From the NCBI GenBank assembly GCA_002150815.3, contig NDFF03000316.1, forward strand, positions 62,001 to 126,000: a stretch of 64,000 bases of DNA, in the 5' to 3' direction. Numbering within the stretch: the first letter of the stretch is position 1; every line of letters begins with the position of its first letter. Below, in pieces: positions 24,381 to 36,005 of the stretch. This DNA comes from Grammothele lineata (Eukaryota; Basidiomycota; Agaricomycetes; Polyporales; Polyporaceae). The notes under the pieces were generated by a model. That model had not been told where the DNA came from. It saw only the letters and a list, made by a program, of their open reading frames with translations, and ran no database searches. The position numbers and the translations under genes were made by a program.

Positions 24381-26061
24381 CGCGGAGGGGTGTGTCAACC
24401 TCTTCTAAGAGGAAGACGAGGATGCGATCGGAGCGCGTCACGGATCCGTTGTCCTATTCGGCATGTTCTCAGCTTCGATGGTAGGAGTGTGACACCCGCG
24501 CGTCGTTGTGGCCAATATCGATTTGGCCGCAGCTAGTAATCCGCCGTCCTGAAACGGCGATTGGTAATGTCTCTCCAAGGGTCCGCAAGTCAGCTACTTC
24601 ACCATCCGGCGTGTAGTGTCGCCGGATAGTGAAGTATAAGTCATTATCATCATTGTAAAGAGTAGTGAAGATAGTTCAGCTACGGCATCATTGAACTGCA
24701 TTCGAAGCCTACGTATACATTGCTAGATGTTTAGTTCTGTTCATCTCGTTCGCGGAATTCCATCTTTGCAGGTTGGCAGGATAGTTGTGACAGCTCCGTC
24801 TTCGACTTTGAATAGGACGTAACATTGCGGTTGGAAGGATTGGTAAGACCTCTGGAACTTGAATGCGAAAAGAGAGCTGCATGCCGCGTAACTCCGGCCG
24901 TATCGACGCGTCACACCGCGAGTCCCCGATGGTGCGGTGAATCCTCTATTCTCCGCTCCCTCGGGATATACCAGATTAGGGGATCAGCGGGTTATGTAAC
25001 CCATTAGCGCCCGCTTTCCTCGTGGCTACATAGTACATACCGGGATGCTGGCGCTTATCATATCACTTTTCAACTCGCCTTTCAAGTAGTTTGCGAACTG
25101 AGACCAGAGTTAAGTCGTTATAACTGGGCCTATAGCTGTGGCATTCGTCCTCTCCGGGTCGAGGGTTGCGGGTTGCGGTCGAATTTGTGCGCCTATCGGG
25201 CACTGACTTGCACATACCGATTCTCGGGATTCATCACACGCAGTTCTCCGACATCTCTCAGGCTTTACTATTATCGACGGGCCGCAACGCGTTGTTTAGG
25301 CCAGGGCAGATAATATTGCTTCCGCAGCGGTAATCCGCTTCACGGAGGCCAGAAATTCGTAAGACAACTGCTGTTCTGATTTCGCGGCATCCGGGCCCAG
25401 GCTGCTGCTCTGTATCATTCATATGCTCCTGTGGAGACCGTTGATGATGCTAGGTGGACACATACCTATGTACCCTAAGAGTAGAATTTGGCATGGCACA
25501 ATTCCGCTAACACTCTACTGCAACCTTCGATGGCACTTAAGTACTATGATCATGCCAGTTGGCCATGAACGTTTCTCGCTGCCTTGCTTGCGTGACATAC
25601 AACTCCTATCATAGTCAAAGCAATAATCTTCTCGCGAAAGCCCTTTCCCCAAGGGAGGACGACCTGGGTTCTCGAAAGGCGGTCGTTTGAGACGGCCGTT
25701 GAAGACGAGCGGTGCAGCGGCGCCTGGCACTGCTCAGATGCCGTTCTGGGCGACTCATTATGTAGTCACACGTCCGTTCTTTTCGGACGACTCTTCGCTG
25801 GCCGACGACGTGTCTCATGTCAGTGCTCTGCACCTCAGTATACTGCACTCTATCATGAATTCTCCGTGTTTTGGCTCTTTTCTAAGCTGCCTCCGTCCGT
25901 CCACTCCGTGGTCGAATTGACTGCGATACGAATACCACGACCCACCGCCCCTACACGTGGCATCTAGCACTGGCGCCGGCGCCGGCTGCGAGGCCGGACA
26001 CCAGTGCACTTTAATGAACTTTACGGCTTCATCAAAGAACCTATCCAAGAAGCTCTCTCAA
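24381..26061. other. Long intergenic region
   Basis: About 1.7 kb with visibly lower GC than the flanking genes and only short open frames without recognisable domains. The first exon of the DUF6535 gene could extend into its right end. I see no transposon ends, tandem repeats or RNA genes. Confidence 0.45.
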
Positions 26062-29000
26062 ATGGAAAAAGTGATGCTGTGCCCGTCGGAGTCCGTACGT
26101 CAGCATGGAAGACCTTAGTCCGCACATCTTGTCCATGTCCCACAAGTACGGTGTTGCGCTACTAGACGATGCTACCGTCGCACTCAGTTAGGGCGGTACG
26201 TGGCAGTCAATGTAGCTTGTCTGTGTATGTCGAGCGGTAGTACTCATCTTTCTTGTGGCAGCCGACGTTGACGTCGTGGGCTTCAACATCGGTACAGCGG
26301 GAAGATGCGTGGAGATTTGCCACGTCCACTATTGAACGACATTATGAGGAACGTCTGAAGAGGTGGAACGCCGAACTGGACATGTTGCTCGTCTTCGTAG
26401 GTGTTGTATTGCATAACTGGAATCTGTGCTGACTACGAAGTGCAGGCGGGTCTATTCTCTACGGCATTAACTGCGTTCATCGTTCAGTCGTATCCCCTAT
26501 TGCAACCTTCGGACACCGACACTATCGTGTTCGCCCTAGCTCAGTTGTCCACCCAGGTCGACAGCTATACTGTATCTGCTTCTCTAGTCAACTCAACTCG
26601 GGGAAAAGTGTTCTCTATGTCGGATAACGTTCCGTTTTCGGCGCCCGAATACGCGATCTGGGTCAACGGCCTCTGGTTCTCGGCCCTCGTCTGCACGCTC
26701 TCCTCCTCTTCAATCGCCGTTCTTGTGAAACAATGGCTACACCAGCACAGTCAAGGGCTCTCCGGCACCGCACAAGAAGCAGCACTCCTTCGACAGTACA
26801 GACACGAAAGCATGCACAAGTGGCAAGTTCCCGAGATCATTGCTGCATTGCCGATCCTCCTCCAGCTTGCGCTCTCCCTGTTTTTAGCTGGCCTCCTCAT
26901 TCTCCTCTGGAACTTACACCCCTCCGTGGCAATCATTGCAACAGTCCTTGTCTCCGCCCTCATTACGTTCACCCTTTCGACCACCATCCTCCCCGCATTC
27001 TTCGCCGACTGCTGCTACCAGTCTCCACAAGCGTTCGGCCTCTTCATCCTCGCACAGACCGTGGCTCACGTCGGGTTCAAGCTAGCGCAGACAGTAGAAC
27101 AGCGCGCACGCAAGACCGCCATGGAGTCTGCCGCTCCCTCCTCGCTCTATTACGCGCTCCTCGCCCACACCCAGAACGCCGCGCGCGCGTTTCTTGCCTG
27201 GCTTGGTCCTGCAGGACGCTTCCGGACATGGCGCGCCCGCGAACAGCCCGCAGCCGCCGCTGCGCAACACGAGCTCGAGCAATCTCTCGCGCTCGCGGCG
27301 TACCACGTCACCGCCGACCACGCCGCACTCAACACGACACTCGTGCCCTGCTTATCCGACATGGACGCGCTCTCAGCGCGCATGTCTGTGCGGTACGCGG
27401 GGCTTGTCCGCGACTTGACAGATAAGCTCCCAAGCGGAGAATGGAAGACCTGGCGCCCCGTGATGCCGTTCGTCCTGGTGGTCCTCTCGCTTCTCACTCG
27501 CGACCCCGGGAGCGGGACTATTAGACGGGTGCTGAGGGCGATGCCACGCCTGCCGGACAAGTCGGCGCACTCGACGCTCGGGATGCTTTACCTCCACGCG
27601 CTCTCGCAGCTCGTGAAGAGGCGCCTTGCGGTGCGCGATGCGTTCGAACATCTCATGCTCTATCTCGAGTACTCGCAAATGGCAACAGACAAGCAGCTCA
27701 AATTCAAGGAGGACGTACTTGAAGACGGTAAATACTTCCGTTATGATCTCTCAGCCGACGCTGGCTGACGCGCGCTCCAGTGGAAGAGGTCTTCCCCGGG
27801 AACGAGGCCGATCTGGAGCTCCTCGTTGACCTCGACCAGCTAGACTCCATAGCCCAATACCTCGCAGGCATCCGACACACACTGAACTACCTTCTCCTGC
27901 ATCGGGCGCGTCTAGAGCGTCTAGGCTTCCCTATACAGAATCGGATCCGCAAGCTCCTTAGTCGGTTCGCAATCTTCCTCTTCGCCCGCGCATGGCGCAC
28001 GCGTCATGGCCGCCAACGCGCTGTTCTCCTAGCGCTCAGCCACTCCCGTCTACACGAACTGGTCCGCACCATGCGTGCAGACCCGCGCCTTGGGGAGCTT
28101 GTCTCGAACGACGTCGTGAGCGCGTTCAAAGCCGCGGTGCACACCATGGTAACGGGGTGCATGGCTTCCGCGCTGGGCGACCCGTTGTCGCTAGACAAGC
28201 CGGCGCCCCCGGAGGTTGTGGTGGCGTTCGAGTCGATTCGCGGGGCGGTCGCTGAATTGGAGAAGTATTCGACCTCTCCGAGAGTTTGTGCACGGTTGCG
28301 CAACAACATCCCGCCTCCCCGTCCTCCACCTGATCACCTGCCACCTGTTCATTCACCGCCTGCTCTGTCCTTACCTGCGCCTCCAACGCCTGCTCACCCA
28401 TTACCCACGCAATCCCGACCCTCAGGTGAGACCACGTTGAACAGTGAGCATTTTCGTCCTCTGTCCTCTTCGATTCGCTCATGATACGGTGTCCAGGCGG
28501 CCCTACACAACCAACTGAGCAGAGCGCGGCTACCCATCACAAGCCGCCTGATGGCTCCTCTCCGCCACATACTCGTCAATCAAAAGGATCGTCTGTAGAA
28601 GACGATCCGGAAGAACCAGGCTCAGAGGAGGAAGATATCTCCGACATACTCAACCCTTGGGCGGAAGCTCTGGAGGAAGATCGAGGTCAAGGTATTGTGG
28701 CGTGTTAATCCTTGTTAACCATGTTCGAACGCTAACGACGTCCACTAGGATCAGTTCTACAAGTCACGCCAAGAACACCTCAAAGACCGGCGACAGAAGA
28801 TGCAGCCATTCTGGATTTCCCTGACTCGCCTTTACCTGACCCCTTCATGCTACATTCAAGACAACCCTCAGATGCTCTGCTTCCGGGGACTCCTCATGGA
28901 CACCGTAGAGGTAGAAGCTTCTCCGGAACTGCAGAAGACTTGCTTCGCGGAACGGGTACGTTTCGTGGCGTATCGTTAACAGCTAAGGTTTGCTCATAGC

Positions 29001-29152
29001 CGTCTCTCCTATGTATAGCGTCCATGCTGGTCGACGTGTCTGCGACGAGGAAAATCACTGCTCGTCCTGCTTCGATGAACAGCGAACACAGGAGTCAAAA
29101 TGCTCCCTCGACGTCATCGAGTCCGCCTGCCGACAACATTGAGAACACGTAA
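26062..29152 (+). CDS. DUF6535 domain-containing membrane protein
   Basis: Member of a family of unknown function that is expanded in Agaricomycetes. Exons 26262-26396, 26446-27727, 27781-28425, 28497-28685, 28749-28955 and 29019-29152 join in frame. A tentative first exon, 26062-26094, gives 874 aa in total. The N-terminal signature is WNAELDMLLVF spliced to AGLFSTALTAFIVQSYPLLQ (first membrane segment). Next come PEYAIWVNGLWFSALVCTLS (second), the conserved VKQWLHQHSQGLSG loop, and two long hydrophobic segments around IIAALPILLQLALSLFLAGL and VAIIATVLVSALITFTLST. A helical cytosolic part follows. The last 280 residues are a Pro/Ser-rich disordered tail (PPPRPPPDHLPP) with an acidic EEPGSEEEDISDIL patch. 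The 5' exon is uncertain. It ends tail-to-tail with the dehalogenase gene, 115 bases away. Confidence 0.82.
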
Positions 29153-29267
29153 TGTCTGTTATGTACTATCTTGATACGCTCCCGTTGTACGCTACACTCC
29201 GCAGGGCGCTCTATTTTACAACCCAGCCCGCCTGAACTGGCCAATGTATTCTATCACTCCAACGCGA

Positions 29268-30320
29268 TCACACCAGCTCCGCCAGTTCCTCCAGCGAGTG
29301 AACGACCAAGTCGACATCGCCACCCTCCGCCTTGCTCTTGACAGCCGCTTTGTCGACGTTGAGATCGTCCGTCGCACGCGGGACATACACCGTCTTCATT
29401 CCGTGCGACGCGGCGGCGCGGAGGTCCCACATGTGCGCCGCGACCATGACGCATTTTCCAGGCGGAAGCTCGAGGTGGTGGATGGCGCTGAGGTAGACCT
29501 TCGGGTTCCTTAAGTGTGGTCGAGATAAACTGTACACATTGGAGTTGTGCGTCGGGAGGAGTACTCACGGCTTGCATGTCCCGAACAGTTCGACGGAGAA
29601 GATGGCGTCCCAGGGGAGGTTTGCGTTCTTGGCCTGGTCGTATCTTTTGTCAACCGTTTATCTCAAAGATCAACATGGTCGAGTGCTCACCAAGTCGACA
29701 AGGAAGCGCGTGTTCCCGTTTGACAGGGCGACTACGATCTTCTTTTTCTTGATCGCGAGCAAGCCGTTTGAAGCGTCCGACCAACCCTGGGCCTGGTGCC
29801 ATGCCATCACCAGCTCGTGTCTCTTCTGCTCATCCCAGGCGGACGTCAAGTGCTTCCAACGGGGCGTTTAAAGCAGCGCGTCCAAGGCCTAAGGCGGTAA
29901 AGAAAGGCGACGGTCAGTCTCGTCTCGGATCCCCAAGAACTGGAGTGGGTGTACCTGTGCGTGAACAATGTCCATGTTCGAGGTGCCTTCTCCTCCGGCG
30001 GCGATCTTACGGCTGTATTTAGCGATTAGCGTATGAAGCGAAGCGACTCTAGCTCATCATCATCTTCGCCCAAGGACACCACTTACGCCTTCTGGGAGTG
30101 CGCCGCGCTCCACTCGTGGGCGAACGCCGCCCAATCTATAGTCAGAAGTAATAAGCCACCGTCTGGTTAAACTGCTGATGCACTACGTGCCTTCGGTTAC
30201 GCCTTCGGGAGCAGATGCAGCTAGAACGGTCGTGATGTGACTGTGCCAGTCGACAACCGTCCCGAAGACGTCAAAAATGAACGCCTCCGCATCCTTCAAA
30301 ACGGCTGCTGCAGAAGACAT
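29268..30320 (-). CDS. Haloacid dehalogenase type II-like hydrolase (HAD superfamily)
   Basis: Predicted (S)-2-haloacid dehalogenase-like hydrolase. The start ATG at 30320 reads MSSAAAVLKDAEAFIFDVFG, and motif I, FDVFGTVVDW, carries the nucleophile Asp. Motif II is the Ser in VALSNGNTRFLVDLA, the Lys of motif III is in FGTCKPNPKVYLSAI, and the end of the core is MVAAHMWDLRAAASHGMKTV. The DVFGT form (rather than DxD) is typical of L-2-haloacid dehalogenases and related C-C/C-halogen hydrolases, not of phosphatases. The cap region has LLETPRWKHLTSAWDEQKRH and MAWHQAQGWSDASNGL. The C terminus, VVHSLEELAELV, ends at 29268. Several introns interrupt the gene. Natural substrates of the fungal homologues are mostly unknown. 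Confidence 0.85.
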
Positions 30321-30364
30321 GGCGTATGAGGGTAATGAGGGGGGAAAGAAGGACACATAGCGTA

Positions 30365-30374
30365 CTTATATATA
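30365..30374 (-). promoter_or_regulatory. TATA box of the dehalogenase-like gene
   Basis: TATATATAAG on the minus strand is 45-54 bases upstream of the ATG at 30320, a rather short leader. Confidence 0.5.
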
Positions 30375-31302
30375 CACGGCCTCCGTGTTATCAGTGTATT
30401 GCGAAGGCGTACATTGGTCTGGCGGACATAGCAGTTACTTCGTACTGTATCTCTTGACGCACGATGCGGTCGCCGCGCTGCGCCCGCGCTCTCCACCAGC
30501 CCCATCGAGGCATCTTGACTTCCCGGGGGAGCTGGACTCGCACGATTGCGTTTCAAAAGTCCGAATTTGCGATGATGCTCGAAACACCGATGATACGGAT
30601 GGGCCAACGTCCTGTTCTAGGGGGAATATTATTCCCCACGACGGATCGTTAAGCAGGTCTATGAATCGATGTCAGATTTCTGCATGCCACATAAGAAGAT
30701 CATATTGACATCAACGTACGTGTTACAGCGATGCGGCTTTTGCGGCATGTGCTGCTAAACATTCTCTATCTTCGTTCACGAATATGCTGTTGAAAATTCC
30801 CAGTGACGTCGAGAGACGACGGTGGCTTTGACAACTAGTACGCCTAAAATCACAGATTACATCTCCATATCAATTCAGGTTCATCACCGGCAGCGCAGAG
30901 CGGATGATAGAGCAAGGCCAAGTCGAACATGGATCAAGTGGCCATTTTGCGTGTGGTTGGGGAATATGCCGCGACTCGACCGTTGACGAAGCGCGCGAGG
31001 AATGACGAACATCGCGCGATCACGTGACGACGAGTCTAGCCGCAAATTTCACGCCTCCTCCGACCGAGCCTAGTCGCGAGCGTCGTGGCTGAACGTTTCG
31101 ACTTGTCCTCCACGTCCATTAATCCAACCTACCAGCGTGTCCTGCCATCGTTCAGAAGAACGCGAAGGGCATTATGTCACGCTCCCTCCAGTCCGGGGTA
31201 CCCCACGGTCAGGCGGCTAATTCAATGCGGGGCCACTATTTTCTCGTTTTATGGGGCGGCAAATTTCGTGTCGATGGACATGGATGGCGCAATGCCCATG
31301 CG
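30375..31302. other. Divergent intergenic region
   Basis: About 0.9 kb between the dehalogenase promoter (-) and the permease promoter (+). I see no supported gene or repeat. Confidence 0.45.
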
Positions 31303-31309
31303 TATAAAA
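31303..31309 (+). promoter_or_regulatory. TATA box of the permease gene
   Basis: TATAAAA at 31303-31309 lies 65-71 bases before the permease ATG at 31374. Confidence 0.6.
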
Positions 31310-31373
31310 ACTGCCAAGTACTGCGCTTCGCGGATCTTGCTTCCGCCCCCGTCCATAACTTTGCTCGTGGAAC

Positions 31374-33372
31374 ATGGATCCCGCTGCTTCCGAGTCTGAC
31401 CATGCCAGCCTGGATCGCCGGTCGAGCGCGCTCAAGGGGTCCGTAAAAGACGTAGAACCACTGACCACGATGCATTCGGTCGGTAAGTAGGTTATACTTA
31501 AATGCGATGTCTTATGCCTAATACGTGACCGCTGTAGGGACGAACGGTGAATCCTTCGATGCCGTCCCGCGGGAAAAGCGTACCATCGGCCTCGTTTCCG
31601 CCGTCTTTCTCATATTCAACCGGGTAATAGGTACTGGGTGCGTTTACATTTGCTTCAAATCTTTCTTCCACTTCAATGACGTCGTACACACTTCTTCGCC
31701 GTTGCAGCATATTCGCGACCCCGTCCTCGATCCTCGCGAGCTCCGGCTCGGTCGGGCTGGCGCTCTTCATGTGGGTCATCGGCGGCCTCATCGCCTCCGC
31801 CGGCCTCGCCGTCTACGTCGAGTTCGGCACCGGACTTCCGCGGTCGGGCGGTGAGCTCACTTACCTGAGCTACCTCTACACCAAGCCGCAGTACCTCGCT
31901 GTCGCCATGTTCGCCGCGTACGCGACCACGATGCCCTGGCCAGCAGGTAACTCAACTGTGTTCGGACAGTGTGCGTTCTACAATCGTATCTTCACCCAGG
32001 GTGCAACGCTCACATGAGGTTCGCCCGCAGATATCCTCCTCGCGGCAGGGAGGGAAGTCACTCAATGGAACCAGCGCGCGATCGGCATCGCGGGCGTCAC
32101 GTTCGCGCTCATCCTCCACGGTTGCTTCCTCAAGTGGGGCCTCCGCCTGCAGAACGCGCTTGGCATCTTCAAGCTCGCGATTTTGCTCCTCATCTCGATC
32201 TCCGGGTGGGCGGCGCTTGCAGGCCATATCAAAATTCCCGAGGACGAGAAGCCGCATAACTTCAGGAATGCGTTCGAGGGCACGTCGAGTAACGCGAACG
32301 CGTTCGTGACGGGGTTGTACAACGTCATTTGGAGTTTTATTGGGTACGCCTCTGTCGTTGCTTTTTCATTTCGGTCAGTCTAATGAGTCTGCCTTAGGTA
32401 CTCTAATGTCAATTACGCCCTATCTGAAGTCAGGAACCCCGTGCGGACTCTCAAGGTTGCCGCGCCGCTCGCGATGGGCTTCGTCTCCGTCGTGTACATG
32501 CTCGTCAATATCGCCTACTTCGCCGCCGTCTCGAAGGAAGAGATCCTCAACTCCGGCCAGACGATCGCCGCGCTCTACTTCCGCAACATGTTCGGCGCGT
32601 CTGCTGAGCGGGCACTGGACGTGTTCGTCGCGCTCAGTGCGCTAGGGAACGTCTTGTCCGTGCTGTTCAGTCAGGGACGCAGTGAGTCTTAACGCTCCTA
32701 GACACGCTCATATCTCACTAATGTTCCGCGCAGTAAACCAGGAGCTCGGGCGCATGGGCGTGCTGCCCTTCTCGCGCTTCTGGGCGTCGAACAAACCCTT
32801 CGGCGCACCGCTTGCCGGGCTCGCGTTGCAGTGGCTCATGTGCGTCATTGTCATCCTCGCGCCACCCCCGGGCGACGCGTACGACTTCATCCTCAACCGT
32901 GAGTGCCCTTCCGTCCTCCTTTTACCGTCCCATGTCCCCAGGGAGCTGACAAGTGTGTACCGCTTTCACATCTACAGTCGTCTCCTACCCACTCGCGATC
33001 ATCAACGCGTTTATCTCCGGGGGTCTCCTCGTGCTCTACACTCCCCTCGGTCGCCGACTAGGCTTCACCTGGGCACCGCCCTTCCGCGCGTCTTCCCCTG
33101 TCGTCGCGTTCTTCTTCTTGTCGAACCTCTTCCTCGCGTTCGCGCCGCTCGTCCCTCCAGCGCCAGGACAGAGCGTGTACGTCGCGCTGCCGTACTGGTT
33201 GCATGTCGTTGTCGGTGCAGGCATTTTTGTTCTCGGGGCGGTGTATTGGGTTTTCTGGACGCGAGTGTTGCCGAGCGTTGGAAGGTATAGGCTGGAGAGG
33301 AGGGAAGAGGTGCAGGAGGATGGGATGTCGAGGAGTGTGTTTGTGAGAGTGCCGGTGGACTACGCGAAGTAA
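31374..33372 (+). CDS. Amino-acid permease, MUP1/LAT-like (methionine permease type)
   Basis: Predicted plasma-membrane transporter of the APC superfamily. The start reads MDPAASESDHASLDRRSS, and the cytosolic N terminus is spliced through VGTNGESFDAV. The first membrane segment carries the substrate-binding signature, RTIGLVSAVFLIFNRVIGTG followed by IFATPSSIL. Then come ALFMWVIGGLIASAGLAVYV with EFGTGLPRSGGELTYLSYLY, and TTMPWPADILLAAGREVTQW across a GTAACT-donor intron. Further segments are GVTFALILHGCFLKWGLRLQ, IFKLAILLLISISGWAALAG, YNVIWSFIGYANVNYALSEV and AAPLAMGFVSVVYMLVNIAY. A cytosolic INQELGRMGVLPFSRFWASN loop and three more hydrophobic stretches lead to the C terminus VPVDYAK. About twelve membrane segments can be counted. 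The order of motifs resembles fungal high-affinity methionine permeases, but specificity cannot be fixed from sequence. Confidence 0.87.
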
Positions 33373-33700
33373 ATACAAGTTCGGACACTCGGTCACGGTC
33401 ACTGCCATGAACAAGCCATGAACCTCCGCTCAAAATGTACATTTACCACTCATTCATATCTTCATTTTACGTACTCTCGAGGTCGGAGGTTCAACGCGCA
33501 CTCCTGTTCGACGAGTCCAAACTTTGGACTTTGAAGTCCTGCTTGTCGGATTCTGCACCGGGGCACGGGCACAAAGATGGAGCGCTCGCAACGGATGTCC
33601 GGCCCGGCAGGTCTCCTCCACCGACGATGACCAAGCGAGGTATCTTCAAGGTGTCCGACACTCTTGAGAGCTCTACTCTGAACCACAACGTGCTGCGACT
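33373..33700. other. Short intergenic region
   Basis: About 330 bases between the permease stop and the F-box gene start. No supported element is visible. Confidence 0.45.
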
Positions 33701-35727
33701 ATGTCAAAGCGCGCCCTGTCACCTGCACCCCTGCCTCCCTCGAAACGCCTTCATAACCTCGCCAGCGAGCACTCTCCCCATGACCTCCAACCTCGGCCGA
33801 CATTCGACACCATCCTCTCCGACGAGATAATCCTCGTCGTCTTCTCCTACCTCTCCTCGTCCGATCTCTGTGCCGTCCAGAGGACGAACAGAAATTGGGC
33901 TCGTCTCTCGCTCGACAACCAGGTACATAGATGACATCCCTGACCGTCTCGGAACGCGGACGTTGAACACCCCATTCGCCCTCAGCTGTGGAAGTCGCTT
34001 TACATCAGCGAGTATGGCAGGGCCCGCCTTCGGGGCGCTAGGGGCTTCGTTGGAAGGGGCGATGGCAGAGAGATTCGACGGCTTCCAGAACGTGCAAAGG
34101 TGGAGGACGTCAAGGACTGGAAGTGGATGTTCCGGATCAGCTCTAACTGGCGAACAGGTGTGTTCTCCTATCACACTGTTTGACGAATTTGGGATGCGAG
34201 CGTGCTACAGGTCGATGCTCAGTAGAGCACTTCAATGTCAATCCTTCTGGTTTACTCTCACAAGCCGAGCAGCCATACGAAACCCACATTCTCCTTGCCG
34301 GAACGGTCACGATCGCAGCATCGTCAAGACCAAGCCTCACCCCAACCATCGTCCTTACATCGCCCACACATCCGCCTCATACCGTCCTCTGTCCTTCTAG
34401 CCGGCCCTCTACGCGTGCGCACATCACCGCCCTTACACTAGACCAGTCTCCTCCTGCAAACTCCCATGGCCGTTTTGTCGCCTTCCTCTCTACTGGGGAG
34501 TTCATCCTCTTCTCACTCGACCACCATACCCCTGCTGTCTCCACCCGCGTATATACCTATGTCCCGACGACGCGGGTTCCGCGTGTTTCCCCGATCATCC
34601 AAGCTGCGTATCATCACCCCCTCCTCGCCACACTCTCGCACGGGTTCCACCTCTCGCTATACGCACTTGGCCAAAGCACCGTCGCGCACTGTCAGACCCT
34701 CTCGTCATTCACATCCCACCCTCCTGCTGCTCTCGTACTCACCACAACCGCTCCTTCGAACTATCGGCTCGTGCTCGTCTATGCTGTCCCCGTCTACCCC
34801 GCGCACTGGTCCGTCGGAGCGACCGAGCTCCTTATCTCACATACTCCTTCAGACGGAGAGGCGGGAGGCTCTGGGAGGGTAGAGGTGACGAGTTCACGCT
34901 ATACGCGCGCGATCGACGTACCTCCCGGCTGGCTCGACGAGTACAAGATGCGCGCCGTACGAGCGCAGTGGGCCCGAAAGGTCGCTCGCGTTGCTGCTAC
35001 CCAGACGGATGGCAAGTGGGTCGTGCTGGCCCCCGGGCAGGACGTACCCCCGCCCGCACTCCCTTCACCGCCCTGTCCCGATGCTACCGCTTCCTCTTCC
35101 TCTTCAGGTACGACGCCTTCCCAGAAGCAGACTCAGTGCCTTGGACACACCGCCGGCGCGCATGCCCACTTCCACGCCTCCTCCAGCCTCCAGCTCTACC
35201 GCCTGCACCTTCCCTCCTCCCCCTCTTCAATACCCGCTTCCACTTCTACCTCTACTGCCTTCTCAGCCCCAGCCTCTCCCTCCCCCTCAGCCGCCCCCAA
35301 GCTCACCTTCGTGCGCACGCTCTGCGGCCCGCGCGGCCCGATCGCCGCACTGGCGCTCGCGGACGGCCGGTGTGTCGCTCTTGGAGCGCGAGGTGCTGTG
35401 TGGGTCTGGGATCTCGAGGCGTCAGCTGCAGCCGCCTCCTCCTCTGCGGAGAATGGAGCTGTGGACGATCCTGGGGAGGGCACGGAAGTCAGCGCGGGGC
35501 TCGGGTTTGGCGATGAAGACGATGGGGACCGTGATGGGACTAGGGAGGGTTCTGAAGACGAGCTCGGGGCGCCCGGCGACGAGGATAGGGGCGGTGGTGA
35601 TGATAGGTGGAGAGAGTCGGCGCGCGCGCAGATGGCGGTTGGAGGGCTGGGCGCGGTGGTGTTTGATGACCGGCGGATTGTGAGCGCGTTCGGGCGGGGA
35701 GTGCAGGTGCGCCGGTTTGACATTTGA
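33701..35727 (+). CDS. F-box protein
   Basis: Predicted substrate receptor of an SCF ubiquitin ligase. Exons 33701-33922, 33986-34157 and 34211-35727 total 1911 nt (636 aa). The F-box is at about residues 35-85: TILSDEIILVVFSYLSSSDL, CAVQRTNRNWARLSLDNQLW and KSLYISEYG, with the Leu-Pro position replaced by Leu-Ser. The remaining 550 residues contain weak beta-propeller-like repeats, for example GRFVAFLSTGEFILFSLDHH, IAALALADGRCVALGARGAV with WVWDLE, and GAVVFDDRRIVSAFGRGVQV at the C terminus. They are interrupted by two disordered inserts: a Ser/Pro/Ala tract near residues 400-430 and an acidic EDDGDRDGTREGSEDELGAP tract near 570. It may be a degenerate WD40 F-box protein. Targets are unknown. 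Confidence 0.8.
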
Positions 35728-36005
35728 TGTCTTCGTGTTTTGGCGTACCCTTTGTTTAGAGGATCATCCCTCCGCTGTACTTTACTCGGAATTGTGATTA
35801 TAGATGCTCTGAGATACGAGACCGTCCGTCAGACCTCGGGCACCCTCAGCTCATCACGCAAACCAAAGCGTTCATACGGTACATGCCCAGCGAAGGAAGA
35901 ATACACCAGTACATTCGCAGTAATGAAGCAGCCCTCATAAGGTTTCATCGAGACGAAGTCCGTGTCCCCATCATCGCTTCCGACCTACCGCCCACGCTCT
36001 ACCCC

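Noticed and set aside
31973..31990. Extended permease exon reading NSTVFGQ before the next intron
   Set aside because: An upstream GTAACT donor gives a phase-consistent join (PWPADILLAAG) that fits the permease family; the longer exon breaks phase.
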